A DNA stretch of 64,000 bases from Gp13-AA77 sp036521995 (GTDB lineage: Bacteria; Acidobacteriota; Terriglobia; UBA7540): positions 1 through 64,000 of the forward strand of contig DATDGR010000181.1 of assembly GCA_036521995.1 (NCBI GenBank), given 5' to 3'. The position numbers and the translations under genes are program-made. Shown here piece by piece: positions 8,464 to 16,731 of the stretch. The notes beneath the pieces are model-generated. The model saw only the letters and a program-made list of their open reading frames with translations. It was not told the origin of the DNA and did no database searches. Each line of letters starts with the position of its first letter. Within the stretch, counting starts at the first letter, position 1.

Positions 8464-8970
8464 ATGCAGCCACCTGATGTCAAGAGCCGCCGCAACCCCA
8501 AGGTCTTGCCGCTCGACGAGGCCGTTGCGCGCGTAGCCGAACTCAAGCTGCAGGGCAAGCGAGTGGTATTCACCAACGGCTGCTTTGACCTTGTGCACCC
8601 CGGCCACACACGCTATCTGGCCGAGGCGCGAGCTCTCGGCGACGTTTTGGTGGTGGCGGTGAACAGCGACCGGAGCGTGCACGAGCTGAAAGGGCCCGGC
8701 CGCCCCGTGGTGCCCGAGAACGAGCGCGCCGAGGTGCTGGCTGCTCTGCGAGCGGTGGATTACGTGACCATCTTCGACGATCCGACACCCCACGAAGTGA
8801 TCGCCCGCATGCTGCCAAGTGTACTGGTGAAGGGCGCGGACTGGGGACCGAACAACATTGTGGGACGCGAGGAAGTGGAGGCGGCGGGCGGGCACGTCGT
8901 CTCCATGCCGCTCGCTCCGGGTTATTCCACGTCAGCGATCATCGCCAAGATCAAATCCTTGACTCCTTGA
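8464..8970 (+). CDS. rfaE2: D-glycero-beta-D-manno-heptose 1-phosphate adenylyltransferase
   Basis: Cytosolic nucleotidyltransferase making ADP-heptose for the lipopolysaccharide inner core; equivalent to the C-terminal half of HldE. The stand-alone length of 168 residues is typical. Motifs: RVVFTNGCFDLVHPGHTRYL (the HxGH signature is HPGH), VAVNSDRSVHELKGPGRPV, and VLVKGADWGPNNIVG. The C-terminus STSAIIAKI is the usual end of the family. AGGGTGA lies before ATG 8464. Only 25 bases separate it from mfd, so the two are likely co-transcribed. The kinase half (RfaE1) is not in the window. Confidence 0.94.
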   Translation: MQPPDVKSRRNPKVLPLDEAVARVAELKLQGKRVVFTNGCFDLVHPGHTRYLAEARALGDVLVVAVNSDRSVHELKGPGRPVVPENERAEVLAALRAVDYVTIFDDPTPHEVIARMLPSVLVKGADWGPNNIVGREEVEAAGGHVVSMPLAPGYSTSAIIAKIKSLTP

Positions 8971-8995
8971 CTCGTTTGGCCATCCATCAATCGGT

Positions 8996-11900
8996 ATGAG
9001 TATCCCCAGAGCAACCAGGGAGGAAATAGAAGCCATCGAGCTGGGCCACACCTCGAGCGCCGCGCTGCAGGCTCGGCTGGCGCCGCTACTGGACCACCCC
9101 GCTGTGCGCGCCGCGCGTGCGACGGCCCTCGGCCGGAACGGGTTGTTGACGGTCTCCGGCCTCACACCCACTGCCAAGGCGTTCGTGGTTGCGGCTGTTG
9201 CCAAGGAGTTGAGTGCCAAAGGTCCCGGCTCCAAGGAACACGGCCCGAGAGACGCCGGCGCCCAAGTCGGGCTCAATCGGACGCTGCTAGTGCTCACCTC
9301 CGGCAACGAAGCCGCCGACCGTCTCGGCCGGACAGCGTCAACCTTTCTCAGGTGGCTGGGCGGAAAGCCGGACTCCGTGGCCACGCTGCCTGCCTTCGAC
9401 TGCTCGCCGTACGAAGGCCGCTCCCCGCATCCGGAGATCCTGGAACGGCGCGCACTCGCCCTCTGGAACATCGCCCGCGGCCGCACTCGGGTGCTGGTGG
9501 CGCCGCTCGCCGCCGCGCTCGGGCGCTTCTCGGATACTGCTTACTACCGGTCGCTGGCTCTTGAACTCAAGCCCGGGGACGAGATCGCTCTTCAGGATTT
9601 GGCCGAGCATCTCGCCGGCATCGGCTATGAAGCGGCTGAACCCGTGAGTACTCCCGGAGAGTTCTCGATTCGCGGTGGAATTGCCGATGTATTTCCATCC
9701 GAGACGGCCTGGCCAATCCGCATCGAGTTCTTCGGTGACCAGATCGAGTCCCTGCGCGAGTTTGACCCCACCACCCAGCGCTCGCGGCACCCGGTTCCAG
9801 CCACGCTCATTCTCCCCCTTTGCGAGACCAAGCGGTCGCCGGGGCTGTTCAGCGTACTCGTGGAACGTCTGGCCGCCCGCCGTGGGGTTCAGGGCGCGCA
9901 GCACGAGCCTGCTTGGGCGCCGGAGTACTCCGGTCCGTTCCCCGGCTGGGAGTTTTTCGCCCCCTTGGCCGAGCCCAGGCCTAACACCCTGGCTTCGCTT
10001 ATGGCTCAGGCCGGCAACAGCAAAGACATGCCACCGCCCGTGGTGATCCTGGACGAGCCTATGGACCGCGAGCGCGAATTGGCGGCACTCCACGCAGGCT
10101 GGACCGACGCCTTCGACAGCGTCCGCGACATGGACCCGCCCCGGCCGCGCCCGGAGGAGATTCTTGTCGCCGAGGCGGAATTCTGGACATCAATTGAGGG
10201 CGCGCCTCGCCTGGGACTGAAGGAACTGGCCGTCGGCATGGTAGCGACCAGTGGTCAGGTCAAGCCCGCGGATAACGGCGACCAAGCCGGCGGATTGGAC
10301 ACGACCGTGAGCGAGGCAGACCGCAACGGATCAACGGCGATGGTCTCGCGCGTTTGGGATGGCGAGCCGGTTGAAGAGTTTCCCCTGCTGTCTCAGCCTG
10401 CCAGGAGGCACCACGGCGCCCTCAAGACCTGGATCGAGGAGGTCGAGCGCCGGATCGACAGCGGTGAGGCGGTGATCCTGGCACTGGCGGCGACGGGCAA
10501 AGCCGACCGGTTACACGACGTCCTGAGCGAATACAAGATCCCTTTCGCGGATGCCACTGCCCGGAAGGATGCTGCGGCAGGCTTGGCAGTCGCCCCCTCA
10601 CCCCCACCCGGAGCTGCGCTTCGCCCTCTGCCCTTAGAGGGAGAGGTGCCGGGGGCCGGGGTTTCGGAAGGAGAATTTCCGAAGCGATTTCCTTTGCTGA
10701 TCGTGCGTGGCGACCTCGAGGAAGGCGTCTCTTTCCCCGAGTTTCGGGTTCTGATCGAATGCGAAAGTGAAGTCTTCGGCAGTTTCGACTGGGGGCGGCC
10801 GGGCCGGCGGGACACCTCGTCGGTGATCTCGAGCTTCATTTCAGACCTGAGCGATCTGAAAGTGGGCGATTACGTGGTGCACGTTGACCATGGAATCGCG
10901 CTCTATCAAGGCCTCAAACAGATTGAGGTCGAGGGCAGGCAGCGCGATTTCATGCTGCTCACCTACCAGGACGAGGCCAGGCTCTACGTACCCCTGGAGC
11001 GGCTGGACCTGGTGGAGAAGTATCGATCCGGTGGCGAGGGCGTCAAGCCGACACTGGATCGTCTCGGCGGCGCCACCTGGGAGCGGACCAAGAGTCGAGT
11101 CAAGCGCGCCTTGCGCGACATGGCGCAGGAACTGCTTCAGCTCTATGCCGAGCGCAAGATGAGCGGCGGCTCCGCCACCAGCCCCGATTCGCCCTGGCAG
11201 AAGGAATTGGAGGAGGCGTTCGAGTTCGAGGAGACTCCGGACCAACTGCGCGCTCTGGCCGACATCAAACGCGACCTCGAGAGTCCGGAGCCTATGGACC
11301 GCCTGCTGTGCGGCGATGTAGGCTACGGCAAGACCGAGATCGCTATGCGTGCCGCCTTCAAAGTGGTACAGGACGGCCGCCAGGTGGCGGTGCTCACGCC
11401 CACCACGGTTCTTGCCTTTCAGCACTGGAATACCTTCCGGCAGCGCATGGCTTCCTTCCCGGTCCGGATCGAGATGCTCAGCCGCTTTCGCTCGCCGGGC
11501 GAGCAGAGGGCGGTGGTGAGCGAAGTTCAAGCCGGCAAAGTGGACATTTTGATCGGCACGCACCGGATACTCTCCAAGGATGTCGCTTTCCGGGACCTGG
11601 GCCTGCTCATCGTAGACGAGGAGCAGCGCTTCGGAGTGGCGGCCAAGGAAAAGCTGAAAAAGCTGCGCGCCAACGTGGACGTGCTCACGCTTACAGCTAC
11701 GCCCATCCCGCGCACCCTGCATATGTCGCTCGGCGGGCTGCGCGACCTTTCCGTGATCGAGACACCTCCGCGAGGCCGATTGGCCATTCAGACCGTGGTT
11801 GCACGGTTCAGCGACGGTCTCGTGCAATCGGCGATCCTGCAGGAGATGGCGCGCCAGGGCCAGGTGTACTTCGTTCACAACCGCGTGGACTCCATCTTCT

Positions 11901-12850
11901 CCATGGCCGCGCTCATCCAGCGCCTGGTACCGACGGCGCGTATCGGCGTGGGCCACGGGCAGATGGCCGAGAAGGAGCTGGAGCGCGTGATGCTGAAGTT
12001 CATCCAGCACCAGTATGACGTCTTCGTTTCCACCACCATCGTCGAGAACGGGCTAGACATTCCTCGTGCCAACACCCTAATCGTGAACCAAGCCGATCGC
12101 TTTGGCCTCGCCGAACTCTACCAGTTGCGTGGCCGCGTGGGCCGGTCGGATCGCAGGGCTTACGCCTATCTGCTGATCCCGAGTGAAGAGGCTCTGACCC
12201 CGATCGCGCGGCGGCGACTGGCGGCGCTCAAGGAATTCTCCGACCTCGGCGCCGGCTTCCGCTTGGCCGCGCTCGATCTGGAGCTGCGCGGCGCCGGCAA
12301 CCTGCTCGGCGGAGAGCAATCCGGCCACCTGAATGCCATCGGGCTCGACCTCTATCTGAAAATGCTGGAAGAGACGGTGGCGGATCTGCGGGGACAGGCT
12401 CCGGCGCCCCAGGTCCATACCAGCCTCAACCTGGGCCTCGACATCAAGATCCCCGAGGCTTACATTGCCGACGAGAGCCAGCGGCTGCGGATGTACAAGC
12501 GCATCTCGGACGTGAAGAACGAGACCGAGCAGGCCGACCTGGAAGCCGAGCTTGCCGATCGCTATGGCGAGCTGCCGCCCTCGGTGGCGACTCTGCTCCG
12601 TTATGCGATTCTCAAGGCCGCGGCCGAGCAGCTGCTGATCCAGTCGGTCGAGCGCAAGGGTGAGGAAATCTGGATTCGCTTTCACGCCCAGTCGCCGGTG
12701 GATCCCGACAAGCTGCGGACGTTCATGCGAACCCACCGCGAGGCCGTGCTGCGGCCGGACGGTTCCTTCCGTTTCCGCCTGCGGGGTCCTGATTCGCGGC
12801 TTCCGGCAGATCTGCGCGCAACCTTGCAGGAGCTGCAGGCTTCGAATTGA
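8996..12850 (+). CDS. mfd: Transcription-repair coupling factor Mfd
   Basis: ATP-driven translocase that removes stalled RNA polymerase from DNA lesions and recruits UvrA. Length is 1284 residues against about 1150 typical. N-terminal UvrB-like modules (VATLPAFDCSPYEG, RTRVLVAPLAAAL, FSIRGGIADVFPS, RIEFFGDQIESLREFDP) cover about residues 1-420. The RNA-polymerase-interacting CarD-like domain (KVGDYVVHVDHGIALYQG) is near residue 622. The helicase has Walker A GDVGYGKTE near 775, LIVDEEQRFGV near 870, LTATPIPRTLHMS and RGRVGRSDRRAYAY. The TRCF domain (PEAYIADESQRLRMYKRISD) is near 1155. A Pro/Gly-rich block at about residues 532-558 comes from an inserted REP-like element in frame (see repeat at 10591). 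No strong ribosome site precedes ATG 8996. Confidence 0.97.
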   Translation: MSIPRATREEIEAIELGHTSSAALQARLAPLLDHPAVRAARATALGRNGLLTVSGLTPTAKAFVVAAVAKELSAKGPGSKEHGPRDAGAQVGLNRTLLVLTSGNEAADRLGRTASTFLRWLGGKPDSVATLPAFDCSPYEGRSPHPEILERRALALWNIARGRTRVLVAPLAAALGRFSDTAYYRSLALELKPGDEIALQDLAEHLAGIGYEAAEPVSTPGEFSIRGGIADVFPSETAWPIRIEFFGDQIESLREFDPTTQRSRHPVPATLILPLCETKRSPGLFSVLVERLAARRGVQGAQHEPAWAPEYSGPFPGWEFFAPLAEPRPNTLASLMAQAGNSKDMPPPVVILDEPMDRERELAALHAGWTDAFDSVRDMDPPRPRPEEILVAEAEFWTSIEGAPRLGLKELAVGMVATSGQVKPADNGDQAGGLDTTVSEADRNGSTAMVSRVWDGEPVEEFPLLSQPARRHHGALKTWIEEVERRIDSGEAVILALAATGKADRLHDVLSEYKIPFADATARKDAAAGLAVAPSPPPGAALRPLPLEGEVPGAGVSEGEFPKRFPLLIVRGDLEEGVSFPEFRVLIECESEVFGSFDWGRPGRRDTSSVISSFISDLSDLKVGDYVVHVDHGIALYQGLKQIEVEGRQRDFMLLTYQDEARLYVPLERLDLVEKYRSGGEGVKPTLDRLGGATWERTKSRVKRALRDMAQELLQLYAERKMSGGSATSPDSPWQKELEEAFEFEETPDQLRALADIKRDLESPEPMDRLLCGDVGYGKTEIAMRAAFKVVQDGRQVAVLTPTTVLAFQHWNTFRQRMASFPVRIEMLSRFRSPGEQRAVVSEVQAGKVDILIGTHRILSKDVAFRDLGLLIVDEEQRFGVAAKEKLKKLRANVDVLTLTATPIPRTLHMSLGGLRDLSVIETPPRGRLAIQTVVARFSDGLVQSAILQEMARQGQVYFVHNRVDSIFSMAALIQRLVPTARIGVGHGQMAEKELERVMLKFIQHQYDVFVSTTIVENGLDIPRANTLIVNQADRFGLAELYQLRGRVGRSDRRAYAYLLIPSEEALTPIARRRLAALKEFSDLGAGFRLAALDLELRGAGNLLGGEQSGHLNAIGLDLYLKMLEETVADLRGQAPAPQVHTSLNLGLDIKIPEAYIADESQRLRMYKRISDVKNETEQADLEAELADRYGELPPSVATLLRYAILKAAAEQLLIQSVERKGEEIWIRFHAQSPVDPDKLRTFMRTHREAVLRPDGSFRFRLRGPDSRLPADLRATLQELQASN
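10591..10671 (+). repeat. REP-like inverted repeat inserted in frame within mfd
   Basis: Within mfd the DNA turns into CCCCTCACCCCCACCC ... CCTCTGCCCTTAGAGG ... GCCGGGGGCCGGGGTTT. It has an inner palindrome CCTCT/AGAGG and outer C-rich/G-rich arms, which is the design of common intergenic REP-like elements. It translates as PSPPPGAALRPLPLEGEVPG and on to VSEGE, unlike any Mfd domain. It keeps the frame open and lies in a poorly conserved linker before the polymerase-binding domain. Confidence 0.6.
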
Positions 12851-12861
12851 GGTAAGACTTG

Positions 12862-12876
12862 GAGCCCGAGGGGCTC
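12862..12876 (+). terminator. Candidate terminator hairpin after mfd
   Basis: GAGCCC-GAG-GGGCTC forms a six-pair stem with a three-base loop, 11 bases after the mfd stop. Only a short T run (TTT) follows, so it is a weak intrinsic terminator at best. Confidence 0.4.
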
Positions 12877-13200
12877 TGGCTTTGAGCGGAGACCTCTATT
12901 CGGGGTCCAGGCCCGCAGTGACGCCGTCCGTAGGTAATGCCACGGCTACTTACGGTTGAGCCCTTGCCCGGGGCGGTCGGCACGGGAGGGGAGGTCTATG
13001 CATTGGACTATTCACCCTAAGAAGCGGCTGGGGAATAATCTGTTAGAATTCGATCCGGGAGCCGGGCGGCGTCCGGTTCGAGGAGGGTCACAAATCGCGT
13101 GGGCCTGCGGACAATCCGAGGCGTGGCGGGGTGCAAGTGAGGTTTTCGCAGATGGTGGTTGCGGAAGGCTTAGGGTGGACCGAGGGCGCGGTCTCTGGGA

Positions 13201-13272
13201 ACAAAGCTGGAATGTTATTGAAAACTCAGGGCAATATAGACCGCGAGTACCTCCCGGTCAATGAGAATTGGG
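13201..13272 (+). repeat. Dispersed KAGM-LPVNEN repeat, copy C
   Basis: ACAAAGCTGGAATGTTATTG, about 25 further bases, then TACCTCCCGGTCAATGAGAA. One frame reads NKAGMLLKT ... YLPVNEN. Closely related copies are at 20851-20966 (minus), 28314-28428 (plus) and 41722-41788 (minus). Here it points toward the surA-like gene 356 bases downstream. Confidence 0.6.
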
Positions 13273-13474
13273 GGCCCCTTTTTCGGGGTCCAAACCCCCG
13301 ATGCCAGAGGCAGAAGGTCTTTTAGAATCAATATATTGCTTCAAGCAGTCCGGTGGGCGAGGAGAAAGCAACTAAGTTTATTAGGATCAACACATTAGGC
13401 GTGTAATTCTATATTGGCAGAATGCGGCGTCAAGAGTGAAAAACGTGAACTCTCTTCGCGGGTCGAGTTGGATG

Positions 13475-13480
13475 TATAAT
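13475..13480 (+). promoter_or_regulatory. Candidate -10 box upstream of surA-like gene
   Basis: A perfect TATAAT preceded by TG (GATGTATAAT). No good -35 is present at 16-18 bases. It would give a leader of about 140 bases to ATG 13628. Confidence 0.3.
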
Positions 13481-13627
13481 CCGGGACGGCTGGCGAGCGG
13501 AACCTCTCGCCTGTGCCACCGCCGCGCGACATTCAAACCGCAGCCGATATTCGGGCAGACGCGGGACCTGGCCAGGGGCGCGAGCGGTACGTCAGCAAGT
13601 GATTTACAATAAGTGAAGGTGATACCG

Positions 13628-14746
13628 ATGAAAGAAAGCCAAAGCCAAACCAAGACCAAAACTCTACTTGGTGACCAAAAATGCGCTGAAATCCGCCGGC
13701 CATCAAACCAGAAACATGTTCGCTCGACGGGCCTTTGGCTTCTGGCTCTGGGTCTTTGTCTGGCAACGTCGGGTGCACCGCGTATTCACGCTGCCACCAA
13801 GATCGTCAATCGGATCGTGGCCCGTGTGAACAACGACATCATCACCTCGCGCCAGTTTGACCGCAAGCAGCAAGAGCTGCGCGAGACGCTTGCCCAGCGC
13901 TACAGCGGCTCAGAACTCGAAGCCCAGTATCACGAGCAGAGCACCAATTTGCTCCGCACCCTGATCGACGAAGACCTGATGGTGCAGAAGGCCAAAGACC
14001 TCGACATCAACGTGGAGACCGACGTGGTCAAGCAGTTGGACCAAATCCGGGAGGAAAACCATTTCGCCAGCCAGCTAGACCTCGAGAAGGCCGTGGAGGC
14101 GGAGGGCCTGATCTGGGAAGACTTTCAGGACCAGATCCGGCGCCGGCTGCTGATGCAGCAAGTCATCGAGCGCGAGGTGGGATCGCGCATCACGCCGACG
14201 CGCGCCGAAGCCCGGGCGTTCTTCGAGGCCCACAAAGAGGAATTTACTTCCCCCGCCGGCATGAGACTGGCTGAAATCCTGATCTCGAATGACAAGCGCA
14301 AGCCCGCCGAGACCCAGCAGCGCGCCCAGGACGCGCTGGAGGAACTCAAGGGCGGGACCAAATGGGAAGACGTCGTGAAGAAATACTCGGACAATACGGA
14401 GGGCGGCCCCATCGGTGACATTGGCTTCTTCAAGGAAGGAACCATGGCGCCCGCCGTGGCTGCGGCCGTTGCCAAGCTGGAGGTCAATGATTACTCCGGC
14501 GTGGTGAGCACGCAGTACGGCGACATCATCCTGCGCGTGCTCGAGATCCGCACCGGCGGCGTGCCCAAATTCGAAGAGGTCGAACAGCGCGTGACCGGGG
14601 CTCTTTACGATGAGAAGATCCAAAATCAGCAGCGCGCTTACATGAGTCAGTTGCGGCGGGACAGTTACATCTTCATCGCTCCCGGCTACGTCGACACCGG
14701 CGCTGTGAAGTCGGATAATGCCGCGGCAGCCGAGTTTAACGAATGA
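13628..14746 (+). CDS. SurA-like periplasmic peptidyl-prolyl isomerase/chaperone
   Basis: Outer-membrane-protein chaperone type with one parvulin domain. ATG 13628 is preceded by AAGGTG; the GTG at 13613 is less likely. A long N-terminal segment leads to a signal peptide (GLWLLALGLCLATSG, cleaved near IHAA). The SurA N-domain follows: NRIVARVNNDIITSRQFDR, LIDEDLMVQKAK. The parvulin domain at about residues 200-305 is marked by RLAEILISNDKRKP, KYSDNTEGGPIGDIGFFKEG and YGDIILRVLEI. SurA of E. coli has two parvulin domains; this one has one. The gene ends with ATGA overlapping the next gene, so translation is probably coupled. Confidence 0.88.
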   Translation: MKESQSQTKTKTLLGDQKCAEIRRPSNQKHVRSTGLWLLALGLCLATSGAPRIHAATKIVNRIVARVNNDIITSRQFDRKQQELRETLAQRYSGSELEAQYHEQSTNLLRTLIDEDLMVQKAKDLDINVETDVVKQLDQIREENHFASQLDLEKAVEAEGLIWEDFQDQIRRRLLMQQVIEREVGSRITPTRAEARAFFEAHKEEFTSPAGMRLAEILISNDKRKPAETQQRAQDALEELKGGTKWEDVVKKYSDNTEGGPIGDIGFFKEGTMAPAVAAAVAKLEVNDYSGVVSTQYGDIILRVLEIRTGGVPKFEEVEQRVTGALYDEKIQNQQRAYMSQLRRDSYIFIAPGYVDTGAVKSDNAAAAEFNE

Positions 14747-15750
14747 AAGAGCGCTTCGTCGCTGACTTCAAGCCGGGGGCGATCGTCGAGACCACATTTC
14801 TGGTCCAAAGCAAGGAGTTGAAGAAAGGCCGCAGCGGCGGCCGCTTGGAACTCCGGCTGCAAGATTCGAGCGGCGCGATCACCTGCCACGCTTGGGACGC
14901 CGGCGGCGCGGAATTCGATGTCGATGACGTGGTGCAGGTGAAGGCCAGGGTCGAGGATCTTCAGGGAGCGCCACTGCTTCGAATCGAGACCATCCGACGG
15001 CACGACGGGCCTGTCGATCTTCGCGATTATCTGCCGCGCAGCTCCAACGATGCAGAGTCGCTTTACGCCTTCCTGCTCGGTCGCCTGCGGCGCATACCCC
15101 AGGGTCCTGTGCGCCAGCTCCTGCTGGCGGTGATGGAAGATCCTAAGATCGCTCGCCGCTACAAGCTGGCTCCAGCGGCCACGAGATACCATCACGCTTA
15201 TCTGGGCGGCTTGCTCGATCACGTGACCTCGCTCGTCAAGCTCGGGGATCGGATGGCGGATCACTATTCCGCGCTCGACCGCGACCTGCTGCTGGCCGGT
15301 TTTGTCTTGCACGATCTCGGCAAGATTGAGGAGTTGTATTACGAGGGCGCCTTCCGTTATTCAACCCGCGGCCAGCTCCTGGGCCACATTGTGATCGGAC
15401 TCGAGATGGTGCGGGAGAAGATCGACGGCATTCCTGGATTCCCGGCAAGCCTCAAGAACCAGATCGAACACATCATCCTGTCTCATCACGGAAAGCTCGA
15501 GTTTGGCTCGCCCAAGGAGCCCATGTTTCCCGAAGCCCTCGTGGTCCACTACCTGGACGATCTCGATTCCAAGCTCGAAAGCATGCGGGCGCAATACGAG
15601 GCGGACCGGAGCCGGCCCGGAGACTGGACCACGCGTAACCGCGCGCTCGGCCGCGAGCTTCTCAGGGCGGGGCCTTCCCAGACTGGGACCCACCCGGAGA
15701 AGGAGCCGGACGCAGCCCTGACGCCGAGTCCCAGCGACCGCCCGTTCTGA
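14743..15750 (+). CDS. YhaM-like 3'-5' exoribonuclease (OB-fold plus HD domain)
   Basis: Likely cytosolic exonuclease of the YhaM/CBF1 type acting on RNA and single-stranded DNA. The OB-fold at about residues 10-90 (VETTFLVQSKELKKGRSGG, DSSGAITCHAWD) precedes an HD phosphohydrolase domain. Metal ligands look intact: RYHHAYLGGLLDHV, VLHDLGKIEE, GHIVIG and HIILSHHGKLEFGSPKEP, and the domain ends with a DDLDSKL helix. The C-terminal 40 residues are Pro/Asp rich and probably disordered. The start codon overlaps the stop of the SurA-like gene (ATGA). The next gene begins 7 bases after its end, so a surA-yhaM-blaI-fabZ operon is likely. Confidence 0.88.
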   Translation: MKERFVADFKPGAIVETTFLVQSKELKKGRSGGRLELRLQDSSGAITCHAWDAGGAEFDVDDVVQVKARVEDLQGAPLLRIETIRRHDGPVDLRDYLPRSSNDAESLYAFLLGRLRRIPQGPVRQLLLAVMEDPKIARRYKLAPAATRYHHAYLGGLLDHVTSLVKLGDRMADHYSALDRDLLLAGFVLHDLGKIEELYYEGAFRYSTRGQLLGHIVIGLEMVREKIDGIPGFPASLKNQIEHIILSHHGKLEFGSPKEPMFPEALVVHYLDDLDSKLESMRAQYEADRSRPGDWTTRNRALGRELLRAGPSQTGTHPEKEPDAALTPSPSDRPF

Positions 15751-15757
15751 CTGGCCC

Positions 15758-16177
15758 ATGGCCCGGAAGACGCACAATCATCGCCTTGACCTTCCGCCCC
15801 TCGAGCTCGATTGCATGCGAATGCTCTGGGCGCTCGGCGAGGGTACCGTTCACCAGGTCAGGGCACGGCTTCTTCCCGACCGCCCCCTTGCCTACACGAC
15901 CGTTCTGACGGTGATGGATCAGCTGGCGCGTAAGGGGCTCGTAAGCCGCCAAAGGCGCGGTCGCCCTTATGTCTACCGGCCGGTGGTTTCGGAGCACGAG
16001 GTGCGTGAGCGCGCCCTGGACCGGTTGGCGCGCAATTTTTTCGTAAGCTCGCGCGATAGCCTGCGCCGTTACCTGGCAGGGGGTGCGGTTGGCCGCGAGC
16101 CCGTGCGCTCTCCGGATGCTGATCCGTTGCGTCAGGGGCCAAAACCGAGCTCCGAAATCGATCCGAGCCTGCTTTGA
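15758..16177 (+). CDS. BlaI/MecI-type winged-helix repressor
   Basis: DNA-binding repressor with the BlaI/CopY fold. The winged helix runs LPPLELDCMRMLWALGEGTV, then HQVRARL, AYTTVLTVMDQLARKGLVSR and RGRPYVYRPVVS. The tail (EVRERALDRLARNFFVSSRDS) fits the dimerisation region but is shorter than in BlaI. BlaI proteins normally sit beside a BlaR1 metalloprotease sensor; none is visible, so the signal is unknown. Its place between a nuclease and a fatty-acid gene is unusual. It may regulate this operon (inference). Confidence 0.82.
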   Translation: MARKTHNHRLDLPPLELDCMRMLWALGEGTVHQVRARLLPDRPLAYTTVLTVMDQLARKGLVSRQRRGRPYVYRPVVSEHEVRERALDRLARNFFVSSRDSLRRYLAGGAVGREPVRSPDADPLRQGPKPSSEIDPSLL

Positions 16178-16187
16178 GGAGATCGTC

Positions 16188-16673
16188 TTGGCCGTGAGCG
16201 AACCCAACCCCGCACCACAGCACCTTCTGGACGCGGACATCAAGGTCATTCTGCCGCACCGCTATCCGTTCCTGCTCGTGGACCGGGTGATCGAGTTCCT
16301 GCCGGGCGTGCGCATCGCCGGAATCAAGCGTTTCAGCGCCGGCGACCAGGTGGCGCAGGGCCACTTTCCCGTGGCGCCCTTGATTCCTACCGGAATCCTG
16401 CTCGAGGTGGTAACGCAACTTGGCGCGGTTCTGGTGCTCGAGCGTCCGGAGATGAAAGGGAAGATAGCGGTAATCCTGCAAATTCCCTCGGCCGAAATGT
16501 ACCAGCCCGTGTGGCCCGGCGACACTTTGCGCGTGGAGGCTGAAGTCCTGAAGTTGCGCGAGACCTTCGGAGAGCTGCGCGGGAAGATCTACCGCGAAGA
16601 CGTCATGGTGGCCGAAGGCCAGATGCGTTTCGCGATCACCGACGCCGCGGCCGTCTTACCTGTGGAGCGATGA
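16188..16673 (+). CDS. fabZ: FabZ-like 3-hydroxyacyl-ACP dehydratase
   Basis: Hot-dog-fold dehydratase of type II fatty-acid synthesis. I chose TTG 16188 because GAGGAG sits 6 bases before it; GTG 16194 is the alternative, and the open frame upstream is only the blaI region in another phase. Motifs: VILPHRYPFLLVDRV with the catalytic His, GDQVAQGHFP, and PTGILLEVVTQLGAVL with the catalytic Glu. Standard FabZ has PGVLIIEA where this one has PTGILLEV, so it is a divergent paralogue and may serve a special acyl chain. It also looks like the single-domain FabZ-like proteins of lipid A or polyketide loci. Eleven bases follow the blaI stop. Confidence 0.82.
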   Translation: MAVSEPNPAPQHLLDADIKVILPHRYPFLLVDRVIEFLPGVRIAGIKRFSAGDQVAQGHFPVAPLIPTGILLEVVTQLGAVLVLERPEMKGKIAVILQIPSAEMYQPVWPGDTLRVEAEVLKLRETFGELRGKIYREDVMVAEGQMRFAITDAAAVLPVER

Positions 16674-16731
16674 CGGGCCTAAGTTGATCCGCGTTTTGTG
16701 AAGGGATCGGATATTTGAGCGGTATGCCCCG

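Larger units (their letters stand above)
12851..13627. other. Long intergenic region between mfd and surA-like gene
   Basis: No gene is supported in these 777 bases. It holds the hairpin after mfd, the dispersed repeat at 13201-13272, a G/C-rich inverted repeat just after it (GGGGGCCCC ... ACCCCC, 13270-13300), an extended -10-like TGTTAGAAT at 13041-13049, and a perfect TATAAT at 13475-13480. TTTAGAATCAAT near 13321 recurs in other repeats of this window. Confidence 0.5.

Noticed and set aside
10841..12010. Minus-strand open frame of 389 codons
   Set aside because: Antisense of the mfd helicase domains; long shadow frames are expected in GC-rich genes.
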